From Zeimonas sp032027205 (lineage in GTDB: Bacteria; Pseudomonadota; Gammaproteobacteria; Burkholderiales; Burkholderiaceae_E), in NCBI GenBank assembly GCA_032027205.1, contig JAVSMN010000001.1:496001-560000 (forward strand): a stretch of DNA of 64,000 bases, given 5' to 3'. Positions within the stretch are counted from its first letter, which is position 1. Each line of letters begins with the position of its first letter. Made by a program: the position numbers and the translations under genes. The notes beneath the pieces are model-generated. The model saw only the letters and a list, made by a program, of their open reading frames with translations. It ran no database searches and was not told the origin of the DNA. Below are positions 1 through 12,625 of this stretch, piece after piece.

Positions 1-1359
<1,359 letters not shown>

Positions 1360-1437
1360 TCACCACTCCTTGGCGGCCTTCCGGCCGGCAGGCGACCCCT
1401 GGTGACCAGTTGCGGGGACCGCCGGTTTCGAACGAGC

Positions 1438-1443
1438 ATTCTA
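1438..1443 (-). promoter_or_regulatory. Candidate -10 element upstream of ftsH
   Basis: The minus strand reads TAGAAT here, 79 bases before the ftsH GTG and in the 162-bp gap after rlmE. I see no convincing -35 hexamer 16-18 bases upstream. The same hexamer recurs before carA, ffs and rpsP, which is the main reason for listing it. Confidence 0.3.
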
Positions 1444-1521
1444 CGCGGAACTTGACGAGCGCCCGGTCATTACGGTAGAGGAGCCACCCGGTGCCGACCT
1501 GTCCCATCCGCCGCCGTCACA

Positions 1522-2211
1522 TCAGCCGCCGACGGGCGGGCGACGCGGGCGACGCCCGAGCAGGTACGTCTCGGCCGACGCGCTGCGCGATGCCTCGGGC
1601 TTCCTGACGTGCACCTCGGCGAAGTGCCGGCGAAAGGCCTCGACGATCTGGCTGTAGCCGCTGCCGTGGAAGCACTTGACCAGCAGCGCGCCGTCGCTCT
1701 TGAGGTGACGCACCGCGAAATCGATTGCCAGCTCGGCCAGGTCGCTCATCCGCGCGGCGTCGGCCGCCGCGATCCCGCTCAGGTTGGGGGCCATGTCGGA
1801 AATCACAAGATCCACCGGCGCCTCGCCAAGCATCGACTCGAGCCGTCCGACCGTTTCCGCTTCGCGGATGTCGCCCTGCAGGAACTCGACGCCCGGGATG
1901 GGATCCATCGGCAACAGGTCGACGGCGACGATGCGTCCGTCCAGGCCCGGCTCCGGCCCCGGGCGCGCCAGGCGCTCGCGCAGCGCCTGGCTCCAGGCGC
2001 CGGGCGCACTGCCCAGGTCCACGATCGTCATGCCGCGGCGCACCAGCGCGTCGCGCCGGTCGATCTCCAGCAGCTTGAACGCCGCTCGCGACCGATAGCC
2101 GTGCTTCTGCGCGAGTTTGACGTAGGGATCGTCCAGATGCCGCGCGACCCACGCACGATTCGTCCGATTCTTGCGCCCGCTTCCTCCACCGGTCTTCCGC
2201 TGACTGTTCAC
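1522..2211 (-). CDS. rlmE: 23S rRNA (uridine-2552-2'-O)-methyltransferase RlmE
   Basis: Methylates U2552 of the 23S rRNA A-loop late in 50S assembly. The 229-residue protein has the FtsJ/RrmJ Rossmann fold: the SAM-binding loop VDLGSAPGAW (about 64-73) and the complete K-D-K-E catalytic tetrad, read as K46 (AAFKLLEID), D139 (ISDMAPN), K179 (LLVKCFHG) and E214 (SAETYLLG). The length fits the family. It is divergent from yhbY, with ftsH downstream on the same strand; the yhbY/rlmE/ftsH arrangement is widespread in proteobacteria and supports the call. Confidence 0.97.
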   Translation of the reverse strand: MNSQRKTGGGSGRKNRTNRAWVARHLDDPYVKLAQKHGYRSRAAFKLLEIDRRDALVRRGMTIVDLGSAPGAWSQALRERLARPGPEPGLDGRIVAVDLLPMDPIPGVEFLQGDIREAETVGRLESMLGEAPVDLVISDMAPNLSGIAAADAARMSDLAELAIDFAVRHLKSDGALLVKCFHGSGYSQIVEAFRRHFAEVHVRKPEASRSASAETYLLGRRPRRPPVGG

Positions 2212-2415
2212 CGCCCCGTCCCGTGGTTCTCCCGCCGCCTGTCCCGGCGCCGTCCCGCGCCTGTCACGCCGTTATCCCCTGCTTGTACACCGCAGCGCAC
2301 CGTGGCAGGGATGCGCAAGCCCTACTTGCGACCGGCGCCCGCACAGCCCACACTTGCGGATCCCGTCGGCGCGGAGTCGCCGTTCCGAACGGCAGCCGAT
2401 CGACGTGAACCGACG

Positions 2416-3129
2416 ATGATCTCGACCCCATTTCCCCTCCCGATCATGCTGGACGCCGCCGATCGCAAGGCGCTGCGGGCGCGCGCGCACCACCTGGACC
2501 CGGTCGTCATGATCGGGGAAGCGGGCCTCACGCGCGCGGTGCTCGACGAAACCGACCGCGCGTTGCGGGCGCACGAACTGATCAAGGTGCGCGTTCTCGG
2601 CGACGACCGCGCCCAGCGCCAGGCACTGTCGACCGAGATCTGCTCGGCGCTCGGCTGCACCGCGGTGCAATCGATCGGCAAGCTGCTCGTGCTGTATCGG
2701 CCCCGGCCGATCGAGGACAACGCCGGGCCGCACGTGCCGAAAAAGCGTGCGGCGCAAGGCGCGGCCTCGCCGGGGAAGAAGGGCACAGTGGCGCGCAGGG
2801 TCGCCGCGCCGCGCAAGGTTACCGGCGCACGAAAGGCCGCCCCGCGAGCCCGTACAGGAGTTGGCACCATGACCGCGATGAAGACGAGGAAAGGCGAGCC
2901 GCAGGCCGACGCAGCGCCTTCGGCGCGCTCGCCGCGAGCGCGCGTCGGAGCGCATGCGGCCGGCGAGAAAGCGCTCGCCACCGAAGGCAAGCGCACTGCG
3001 CTGGCCGCGCGCAAGCGAGCGCCTGCGCGCCGCGGAACCACGAGCGCGACCACGCAGGGGCCGTCGCGGCTGCAGGGGCAGGAAAGCGCTTCGCCGCGCG
3101 GCCGGCGCGACCGCGCGAAGAAGGCCTGA
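2416..3129 (+). CDS. yhbY: YhbY-family ribosome-assembly RNA-binding protein with long basic tail
   Basis: The CRS1/YhbY (CRM) domain binds pre-50S particles. Residues about 11-100 match the fold, with the family landmark HHLDPVVMIGEAGLT and a glycine-rich loop. The family is normally about 95-110 residues; here roughly 130 extra residues follow, built almost entirely of Ala, Arg, Lys, Pro, Gly and Ser, resembling histone H1-like or AlgP-like tails. ATG 2416 gives 237 residues; ATG 2446 (MLDAADRK) is an equally plausible start because neither has a clear ribosome binding site. The reading frame stays open to TGA at 3127-3129. Divergent from rlmE and convergent with greA. The domain call is firm; the role of the tail is unknown. 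Confidence 0.88.
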   Translation: MISTPFPLPIMLDAADRKALRARAHHLDPVVMIGEAGLTRAVLDETDRALRAHELIKVRVLGDDRAQRQALSTEICSALGCTAVQSIGKLLVLYRPRPIEDNAGPHVPKKRAAQGAASPGKKGTVARRVAAPRKVTGARKAAPRARTGVGTMTAMKTRKGEPQADAAPSARSPRARVGAHAAGEKALATEGKRTALAARKRAPARRGTTSATTQGPSRLQGQESASPRGRRDRAKKA

Positions 3130-3176
3130 TACCTCGCCCGGGCGGCGCGCGCCGGCGACATCGCCGGGCGGCGCAC

Positions 3177-3653
3177 TCACTCGTACGAGATCCCGAGCAC
3201 CTCGTATTCGCGCGTGCCGCCGGGCGCCCGCACCTCGGCCACGTCGCCGACTTCGCGACCGATCAGCGCGCGGGCGATCGGGCTCGACACCGAGATGCGG
3301 CCTTCCTTGATGTCGGCCTCGTCGTCGCCGACGATCTGGTAGCGCACTTTCTCGCCCGACGACAGCTCCTCGAGCTCGACGGTGGCCGCGAAGACGACGC
3401 GGCCGTCGGCCTCGATCTTCCGCGGATCGATCACCTGCGCGTTGGCGAGCTTCGATTCGATCTCGGCGATGCGCCCCTCGAGGAAGCCCTGGCGCTCGCG
3501 CGCTGCATCGTATTCGGCGTTTTCGGACAGGTCGCCCTGCGCACGCGCGTCGGCGATCGCCTGGATCACGTTCGGGCGCTCGACCGACTTCAGTCGCTGC
3601 AGTTCCTGACGCAGCAACTCGGCGCCGCGCAGCGTGAGCGGAATGGTGGCCAT
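3177..3653 (-). CDS. greA: Transcription elongation factor GreA
   Basis: Stimulates transcript cleavage by backtracked RNA polymerase, acting through the secondary channel. The 158-residue length is exact for the family. The N-terminal coiled coil (about 10-75) carries the acidic tip ARAQGDLSENAEY with D41 and E44, the pair that coordinates the active-site magnesium in E. coli GreA. The C-terminal FKBP-like domain ends in GTREYEVLGISYE. It follows carB on the same strand after a 168-bp gap, an arrangement common in Burkholderiales, so it may be read from the carAB transcript or from its own promoter. Confidence 0.98.
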   Translation of the reverse strand: MATIPLTLRGAELLRQELQRLKSVERPNVIQAIADARAQGDLSENAEYDAARERQGFLEGRIAEIESKLANAQVIDPRKIEADGRVVFAATVELEELSSGEKVRYQIVGDDEADIKEGRISVSSPIARALIGREVGDVAEVRAPGGTREYEVLGISYE

Positions 3654-3821
3654 CGGAGTTCCCCGGAGCGGGACGCGCAGCGCGCGTCTTCAAAAGAATG
3701 CGGACCGCCGGGGCGGGCGGCGTCGAACGACGCGCCGGACCGGGCGATCCGTTGGTGTCCGTCACTCTAACGCAAAAGACGCGCTCGGTGCGGACCGCTC
3801 AGGGGACTCAGGGCGGACCAC

Positions 3822-7052
<3,231 letters not shown>

Positions 7053-7067
7053 GGTGCGGAAGAAGGA

Positions 7068-8315
7068 TCAGGAGCGCGCGCCGCGGCGCTGCTCCATGGC
7101 GTCGACGAAGCGATCGAAGAGGTAATGGATGTCCTGCGGGCCCGGGCTCGCCTCCGGGTGGCCCTGGAAGCAGAACACCGGATGATCGGTGCGCTCGAGC
7201 CCCTGGATCGAACCGTCGAACAGCGATACGTGCGTCACGCGCAGGTTGGACGGCAGCGATTCCGGATCGACCGCGAAACCATGGTTCTGGCTCGTGATGT
7301 GCACCTTGCCGGTGTCGAGATTGCGCACCGGGTGGTTGGCGCCGTGATGGCCGAACTTCAGCTTCATCGTCTTCGCGCCCGACGCCAGGCCGATCAGTTG
7401 GTGCCCGAGACAGATGCCGAACACCGGAAGATCGCGATCGATCAGCTCGCGGATCGTGCGAATCGCGTAATCGCAGGGTTCCGGGTCGCCGGGCCCGTTC
7501 GACAGGAAGATGCCGTCGGGCGCGAGGGCGAGCGCGTCGGCGGCGCTCGCCTGCGCAGGCAGCACGATGACGTCGCAGCCGCGGTCGGCGAGCAGGCGCA
7601 GGATGTTGCGCTTGACCCCGTAATCGAAGGCGACGACGCGGTAGCGGCGCTTGTCGCCATCGGCGTCGGTCGACGGAGCGGCGAAGCCCGCGCCGAGCCT
7701 CCACGAACCCTGCGACCAACGATACGAATCGGGCGACGAGACTTCCCTGGCAAGGTCCATCCCGCTCAGGCCGGGGAAGGCGCGAGCCACGTCGATCGCT
7801 GCGCGCTCGTCGAGCGCGTCACCGGGCTTCGAGGCAGCCACCAGGCATCCCGCCTGCGCACCCGTATCGCGCAATCGCCGAACGAGCTTTCGCGTATCGA
7901 TGCCGGCAATGCCGGGAACGCCCTCGCGTTGCAGGTAGTGGGACAGCGATTCGACGCTGCGCCAGTTCGACAGGCGCTCGGGAACGTCTTTCACGACGAG
8001 GCCTGCCGCGTGGATCTTCGCCGCCTCGACGTCCTCGGGGTTGATGCCGTAGTTGCCGATGTGAGGGTAGGTGAGCGTGACGATCTGCCGGCAGTAGCTG
8101 GGATCGGTGAGGATCTCCTGGTAGCCGGTCATCGCGGTGTTGAACACAACCTCGCCCACCGTCTGCGTGGCGGCGCCGATCGAGCGGCCGCGAAAGACCG
8201 TGCCGTCGGCAAGCGCGAGGACGGCGGGCGCGTACGGGGAAATGAGGCCCGCGCCGGTGGACCGGGCAGGCTGCGTAGTGGGCTCGGCGGGCAACGGAGA
8301 CTCCTGGATGGTCAC
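7068..8315 (-). CDS. carA: Carbamoyl-phosphate synthase small chain (glutamine amidotransferase)
   Basis: Hydrolyses glutamine and channels ammonia to CarB. The 415-residue product has the small-chain N domain (LALADGTVFRGRSIG from about 33) and a class I glutamine amidotransferase domain with nucleophile C302 (FGICLGHQ) and partners H386/E388 (QGHPEASPGP). The start is GTG at 8315, preceded by GAGGTG at good spacing. It adds about 30 residues before the point where E. coli CarA begins, and no internal ATG would remove them. First gene of carA-carB. Confidence 0.97.
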   Translation of the reverse strand: MTIQESPLPAEPTTQPARSTGAGLISPYAPAVLALADGTVFRGRSIGAATQTVGEVVFNTAMTGYQEILTDPSYCRQIVTLTYPHIGNYGINPEDVEAAKIHAAGLVVKDVPERLSNWRSVESLSHYLQREGVPGIAGIDTRKLVRRLRDTGAQAGCLVAASKPGDALDERAAIDVARAFPGLSGMDLAREVSSPDSYRWSQGSWRLGAGFAAPSTDADGDKRRYRVVAFDYGVKRNILRLLADRGCDVIVLPAQASAADALALAPDGIFLSNGPGDPEPCDYAIRTIRELIDRDLPVFGICLGHQLIGLASGAKTMKLKFGHHGANHPVRNLDTGKVHITSQNHGFAVDPESLPSNLRVTHVSLFDGSIQGLERTDHPVFCFQGHPEASPGPQDIHYLFDRFVDAMEQRRGARS

Positions 8316-8463
8316 CGGTGCACCTCGGTCCGAATCGAGCCGGAGGGTCGACTCCGGGCGGAAAGACGATCGGCGCGGCGTCGAAAGACGCCGCAGGCGA
8401 CGGATTCGGCGCGATGAGCGGGGGAAGTCAGGCGCTAGCCGGTGAGATGCGTAAAACCTTTGG

Positions 8464-8469
8464 ATTCTA
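8464..8469 (-). promoter_or_regulatory. Candidate -10 element for carAB
   Basis: The minus strand reads GCTAGAATC across this site, about 149 bases before the carA start codon. No good -35 hexamer is visible. The inverted repeat at 8488-8505 would cover the -35 position, which would suit an operator. Confidence 0.4.
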
Positions 8470-8487
8470 GCATTCCGCCATCGCCGA

Positions 8488-8505
8488 GCGGTCGGGACCG
8501 ACCGC
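8488..8505. promoter_or_regulatory. 18-bp inverted repeat, possible operator
   Basis: GCGGTCGG-GA-CCGACCGC has perfect 8-bp arms around a 2-base centre. It sits immediately upstream of the candidate carA -10 and about 110 bp upstream of the sigma-54 -24 element. It could be an operator for carAB or an upstream activator site for the sigma-54 promoter. No regulator is identified. Confidence 0.4.
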
Positions 8506-8613
8506 GCACCCTATCGCTGGTCGGGTAACAAGCGTCGAAAAAGTTGACAAGGTAAACGTGCGATATACCTATTCCGACAGCTAAGGGACTGATCGGCAAG
8601 GAAACACTTTGCA

Positions 8614-8629
8614 TGGCAGGTTTTTTGCG
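8614..8629 (+). promoter_or_regulatory. Sigma-54 (RpoN) -24/-12 promoter of the PEP-CTERM gene
   Basis: The site reads TGGCAGGTTTTTTGCG. Against the established consensus TGGCACG-N4-TTGC(A/T), the GG of the -24 element, the GC of the -12 element, their spacing and the TTGC core all match; the mismatches are the C to G inside the -24 box and the last base. Transcription would begin near 8640, giving a leader of about 45 bases before the ATG at 8686. RpoN control with the PrsK/PrsR two-component system is reported for PEP-CTERM genes, so the position is meaningful. Confidence 0.68.
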
Positions 8630-8685
8630 TGTGACGGCATGGAAGGTGACCCTCGTTCGCAAACCGCCCCTACAGGGAGCAGACC

Positions 8686-9678
8686 ATGAAGGTGCGAGCA
8701 GTTTCCCTGACAGTCGCCCTCGTCACCGCCGGCTTCACGAGCTTGGCGGCAGCAAATGCGATCCTCGTTTCCCCAAACGGTTACGTTCGGATCGGCATCA
8801 ACGACAGCGGCTCGCTCGATACCAGCGCAGGCGGACAGACCGCAGGCATCGGCTACAGGTTTCCCAGCGGCTTCGCCGACGCGCTGACGCCCGGTTGCCC
8901 TTGCGAAGCATGGGGCGTGTCGGCCAATGGCCTCGGCGGACAGGTGGGGGAGACGACCGGCAACCAGAACATCACCATCAACGCCCCGTCCTCCACGGCG
9001 ACGACCTTCACATCGAACACCGCGTTGTCGACGCTGCCCGGGTTGACCGTCACCCAGACCTATTCGATCGGCGCACAGTCCGCAACCGGTGCGCTGTTCC
9101 AGGACACGGTGACGATTCACAACGGCACGGGCGCCGCAATCACCGACCTGCGTTACGCGCGCGCCATGGACTGGGACGTTCCGCCTACGACGTTCAGCGA
9201 GTTCGTCACGATTCAAGGCACCGGTACGACGCCGAGCCTGCTGCATTCGACCGATGACGGTTTCGCCAACGCGAATCCGCTGACCGCCACGGGCAATGCG
9301 GGGATCATCGGCCCAGTCAACGCGGACGGCACGACCGGCCCGGCAGACCACGGCGCGTTGTTCGTCTTCGGCTTCGGCGGCCTCGCCGACGGGGCGGATT
9401 TCACGTTCAACATCTTCTACGGCGCCGGCGCGAACCGCAGCGATGCGGTTGCCTTGCTCGGGTTGATATCGCCCGAGTTGTTCTCGCTGGGGATGTCCAA
9501 CGCGGGCGGAAGTGCCGCTACCGGCTCGCCCACCTTCGTCTTTGCCTTCAACGGGGTCGGCGGGGAGGTGATCATTCCCCCACCCGACGACGGCGGCGGC
9601 TCGGTGCCGGCGCCAGCCGGCTTGGCGCTGCTCGGAATCGGCGGCCTCGCGCTGATCGCAAGGCGCCGGCGCGGCTGA
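8686..9678 (+). CDS. PEP-CTERM-type secreted surface protein
   Basis: The 330-residue protein starts with a cleavable signal peptide (1-24, ending AAANA). The body is rich in Gly, Thr, Ser and Asn and predicted to be mostly beta strand. It ends with the tripartite exosortase sorting signal: VPAPA (about 307), a hydrophobic segment LALLGIGGLALIA, then RRRR. The usual PEP is PAP here, a known variant. Such proteins are processed by an exosortase and linked to exopolysaccharide or floc formation; no exosortase gene is in this window. AGGGAG before the ATG supports the start. A hairpin terminator follows. Its exact role is unknown. Confidence 0.85.
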   Translation: MKVRAVSLTVALVTAGFTSLAAANAILVSPNGYVRIGINDSGSLDTSAGGQTAGIGYRFPSGFADALTPGCPCEAWGVSANGLGGQVGETTGNQNITINAPSSTATTFTSNTALSTLPGLTVTQTYSIGAQSATGALFQDTVTIHNGTGAAITDLRYARAMDWDVPPTTFSEFVTIQGTGTTPSLLHSTDDGFANANPLTATGNAGIIGPVNADGTTGPADHGALFVFGFGGLADGADFTFNIFYGAGANRSDAVALLGLISPELFSLGMSNAGGSAATGSPTFVFAFNGVGGEVIIPPPDDGGGSVPAPAGLALLGIGGLALIARRRRG

Positions 9679-9718
9679 TTCGCCGAGCGTCGAGGGCGGG
9701 TCTACACGCAAGCGTCCC

Positions 9719-9754
9719 GCGGCGCTGCCCCTGGGTGGCGCCGCTTCATTTGTT
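9719..9754 (+). terminator. Rho-independent terminator after the PEP-CTERM gene
   Basis: A 7-bp stem (GCGGCGC at 9719-9725, GCGCCGC at 9738-9744) encloses a second CCC/GGG pairing and is followed by the T-rich run TTCATTTGTT. It lies between the convergent PEP-CTERM gene and the ABC permease; only the plus-strand side has the T-rich tail. Confidence 0.6.
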
Positions 9755-10566
9755 CAGAGCTTCTCCGTCTCCCCAGACCTCGGCTGCCACTTCATCAGCC
9801 GCTTCTCTGCCACGCCCACCACCGCGTCGAGCACCAGCGCGAAGATCGTCAGCACGACGACGCCGGCGAACACCGTGTTGATGTCGAAGGTGCCTTCCGC
9901 CTGCAGGATCAGGTAGCCGACGCCGCGCGCAGAGCCGAGGTACTCCCCGACCACCGCGCCGACGAACGCGAGCCCCACCGAGTTGTGCAGGCTCGAGAAC
10001 ACCCAACTGGTGGCGCTGGGCAGATAGACATGGCGCAGCAACTGGCGCTGGCTCGCACCGAGCATGCGCGCGTTGGCCAGCACGTTCGGGCTGACCTCGC
10101 GCACGCCCTGGTAGACGTTGAAGAACACGATGAAGAAGACGAGCGTGACGCCGAGCGCAACCTTCGACCAGACGCCCAGGCCGAACCAGATCGAGAAGAT
10201 CGGCGCAAGGATGACGCGCGGCATCGAGTTCGCCGCCTTCACGTACGGATCGAAAATCGCCGCTGCGGTGGGACTGAGCGCGAGCCACATGCCGACCGCG
10301 AGCCCGCCGACGGTGCCGATGACGAACGCGGCAACGGTCTCGAACAGCGTCACACCCAGATGGATCCAGATCTCGCCGCTGACGAACCAGTCCACGATGC
10401 GCACGAACACCTTCTGCGGTTCGCCGAAGAAGAACGCGGCCTGATGCGGATTCGAGAAGTAGAAGTTCGGCAGCAGCGTGGGGCTGGTCAATGCCCACCA
10501 CAGCAGCAGGAACACCGCCAGGACCAGTGCCTGGTAGAAGCGCAGGCGCAGCGACGCGGCAGTCAC
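9754..10566 (-). CDS. ABC transporter permease, SsuC/TauC-like
   Basis: Inner-membrane component of an importer of the nitrate/sulfonate/taurine class. The 270-residue protein shows about six hydrophobic segments and the EAA-type cytoplasmic loop LGASQRQLLRHVYLP (about 175-190), which docks the ATPase. The family normally forms a homodimer. It is the last gene of a three-gene set with the ATPase 13 bases upstream and the binding protein first. The substrate cannot be told from the sequence; no desulfonation genes are nearby. Confidence 0.9.
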   Translation of the reverse strand: MTAASLRLRFYQALVLAVFLLLWWALTSPTLLPNFYFSNPHQAAFFFGEPQKVFVRIVDWFVSGEIWIHLGVTLFETVAAFVIGTVGGLAVGMWLALSPTAAAIFDPYVKAANSMPRVILAPIFSIWFGLGVWSKVALGVTLVFFIVFFNVYQGVREVSPNVLANARMLGASQRQLLRHVYLPSATSWVFSSLHNSVGLAFVGAVVGEYLGSARGVGYLILQAEGTFDINTVFAGVVVLTIFALVLDAVVGVAEKRLMKWQPRSGETEKL

Positions 10567-10579
10567 GGTTCGAAAGCGA

Positions 10580-11452
10580 TCACTGCGTGCGCTTCTGCTG
10601 CGCGTAGCCCTTCAGCACCTCCTCGCGCAGCACGCCCCAGATCCGGTCGTGCAGGTCGAGGAACTCGCGCTGCGAGCGGATCTCGGCGACGTCGCGCGGA
10701 CGCGGGAGGTCGACACGGAACTCGCCGATCGGGTGCGACCCCGGGCCGGCTGCGAGCACGACCACGCGATCGCTCATCGCGATCGCCTCGTCCAGGTCGT
10801 GGGTGATGAACAGCACCGCCTTGCGCTGCGCGGCCCACAGCTCGAGCACCTCGTTCTCCATCAGCTGGCGCGTCTGGATGTCGAGTGCCGAGAACGGCTC
10901 GTCCATCAGGATGATGTCGGGATCGAGGATCAGCGTCTGCGCGAGCGCAGCCCGCTTGCGCATGCCGCCGGAGAGCTGGTGCGGATATCGGTCGCCGAAG
11001 CCGCGCAGGCCCACGCGCGCGAGCCAGCCCTCGCCGCGCTCGCGCGCCTCGGCGCCGGGCACGCCGCGGAACTGCAATCCGGCGATCACGTTGTCGATCG
11101 TGCTGCGCCAGGGCATCAGCGCGTCGCTCTGGAACATGTAGCCGGCGCGCCGGTTGATGCCGTCGAGGCGCTCGCCGAACACCTCGACGTGGCCCGACGA
11201 AGGCGCGAGCAGGCCCGCGCCGACGTTGAGCAGCGTCGACTTGCCGCAGCCGGTGGGTCCGACCACCGAGACGAACTCGCCGGGCGCGACGCGCAACGTG
11301 ACCTCGCGCACCGCGGTGTGCCGCTGCGCGGGGTCGTCGCGCGAGACGAAGGTGCAGGTGATGCCTTCGAGCGCGAGCGCCGGCGCCGACGACGATGTGG
11401 TCTCGGCGGCGGCAGCGCGCGCCGAGGGGCGCGCGCCGTTCGTCCGCGTCAT
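10580..11452 (-). CDS. ABC transporter ATP-binding protein, SsuB/TauB-like
   Basis: Drives the adjacent permease. The 290 residues contain Walker A GPTGCGKST (about 65-73), the signature LSGGMRKRAALAQ, Walker B IILMDEPFSALD and the switch histidine in ITHD. An N-terminal stretch of about 25 residues, rich in Ala and Ser, precedes the domain. ATG 11452 lies five bases after the binding-protein stop, pointing to one transcript. The Gln-loop region MFQSDALMPWR is typical of the nitrate/sulfonate branch. Confidence 0.92.
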   Translation of the reverse strand: MTRTNGARPSARAAAAETTSSSAPALALEGITCTFVSRDDPAQRHTAVREVTLRVAPGEFVSVVGPTGCGKSTLLNVGAGLLAPSSGHVEVFGERLDGINRRAGYMFQSDALMPWRSTIDNVIAGLQFRGVPGAEARERGEGWLARVGLRGFGDRYPHQLSGGMRKRAALAQTLILDPDIILMDEPFSALDIQTRQLMENEVLELWAAQRKAVLFITHDLDEAIAMSDRVVVLAAGPGSHPIGEFRVDLPRPRDVAEIRSQREFLDLHDRIWGVLREEVLKGYAQQKRTQ

Positions 11453-11457
11453 TGCGC

Positions 11458-12480
11458 TCACTTCAGCGAAGCGAGCGCCTTGCGCGTGAACTCGTTCGTG
11501 TACGTGCGCGAAAGATCGATCTTGTCGGGCTGGATCTTCGGGTTGAAGCTCGCCAGCGCCTTGAGCGTCGTCTTCGCGCCCGCTTCGGGAATGAGACCGT
11601 CCGGGCTTATCGCGTCCTTCACGTTGTTGTACGACGCCAGGTACAGCGAGCGATCGCCGAGCAGATAGGTTTCGGGAACGGTCTTGACGATGTCCGACGG
11701 GCCAGCCTGCTGCAGCCACTTCAACGCCTTCACCATAGCGGTGGCGAGCGCCTGCACCGTGTTCGGGTTTTGCTTGACGAAGTCCTCGGGCGCGTAGAGG
11801 CAGCCGGCCGGCATCGGACCTCCGAACAGCGCCTCGGTCCCTTTCAGCGTGCGCGTGTCGGCGACGATCTTCACCGCGCCGCGCTGCTCGAGCATCGTCA
11901 TGACCGGGTCGACGTTCGACAGCGCGTCGATCTGGCCCGACTCGATCGCAGCGATCGCCGCGTTGCCGGTTCCGACCCCCACATACGAGACGTCGGAGGC
12001 CTTCAGCCCATGCCTCGACAGGAAGTAATTCGCGACCATATTCGTCGACGAGCCGGGCGCCGACACGCCGATCTTCATGGCTTTCATGTCGGCCGGCGAC
12101 GAGTACTTCGCTTTCGTGGAGACGCCGACGGCGATCTGCGGCGCGCGCCCCTGCAGCACGAAGGCCTTGAAGTACTGGTTGCTGGCCTGCAGGCTGATCG
12201 TGTGCTCGTAGGCGCCCGAGACGACGTCGGCCGATCCGCCGACGACCGCGCGCAGCGCAGCCGAGCCGCCGGCGAAATCGAGGATCTCGACGTTCAGGCC
12301 CTGCTCCTTGAAGTAGCCGAGCTGCTCGGCGATCGTCAGCGGCAGGTAGTAGAACGCCGCCTTGCCGCCGACGGCGATCGTGAGCTTCGGCTTCTCGGGC
12401 TTGCCCTGCGCCTGCAGGCCGAAGGGCACGACGGCAAGTGCGGTAGCGGCGAGCGTGCAAGCGAGAAAGCGTCTGCGCAT
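11458..12480 (-). CDS. ABC transporter substrate-binding protein, NMT1/SsuA-like
   Basis: Periplasmic receptor for the importer encoded downstream. The 340-residue protein starts with a signal peptide (about 1-25, ending LQAQG). The mature part has the NMT1/SsuA-like type II binding fold, with YYLPLTIAEQLGYFKEQGL near the start and the SAPGSSTNM phosphate- or sulfonate-binding-like loop at about 170. GAGGAG upstream of ATG 12480 sets the start. Nitrate, sulfonate, taurine and pyrimidine-precursor receptors share this fold; I cannot choose between them. Confidence 0.9.
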   Translation of the reverse strand: MRRRFLACTLAATALAVVPFGLQAQGKPEKPKLTIAVGGKAAFYYLPLTIAEQLGYFKEQGLNVEILDFAGGSAALRAVVGGSADVVSGAYEHTISLQASNQYFKAFVLQGRAPQIAVGVSTKAKYSSPADMKAMKIGVSAPGSSTNMVANYFLSRHGLKASDVSYVGVGTGNAAIAAIESGQIDALSNVDPVMTMLEQRGAVKIVADTRTLKGTEALFGGPMPAGCLYAPEDFVKQNPNTVQALATAMVKALKWLQQAGPSDIVKTVPETYLLGDRSLYLASYNNVKDAISPDGLIPEAGAKTTLKALASFNPKIQPDKIDLSRTYTNEFTRKALASLK

Positions 12481-12625
12481 TTCGGGTCTCCTCAGGGGGC
12501 CGCGTCGTCTTGCGGGCCACTTCATGCGGGTGGACGTCAGGTTAACCGATCCGGTCGATGGCAAGACGTTTTCAGGAGCGCAGACTGGGTCCAGGGGCGA
12601 GCGGGCGTCGAGGAAAGCTCGTCCG

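Larger units (their letters stand above)
8316..8685. other. Divergent regulatory gap carA / PEP-CTERM gene
   Basis: This is the only gap over 300 bp in the window. From the carA side it holds a candidate carA -10 (8464-8469), an 18-bp inverted repeat (8488-8505), a stretch richer in A+T than its surroundings (about 8520-8640) with an isolated TTGACA (8544-8549), and a sigma-54-type promoter (8614-8629) facing the PEP-CTERM gene. I see no convincing coding sequence in it. Confidence 0.6.

Noticed and set aside
1609..2415. N-terminal extension of the yhbY frame back to 1609
   Set aside because: It runs antisense to rlmE and has no YhbY similarity; the family domain starts after 2446.
8544..8572. 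Sigma-70 promoter for the PEP-CTERM gene (TTGACA at 8544-8549)
   Set aside because: No good -10 lies 16-18 bases away (best matches are TATACC at 14 or ACCTAT at 17). The sigma-54 site is a far better fit, though a weak second promoter cannot be excluded.
8435..8662. 75-codon minus-strand frame in the carA upstream gap
   Set aside because: It spans promoter-like elements, has no ribosome binding site and resembles no family.
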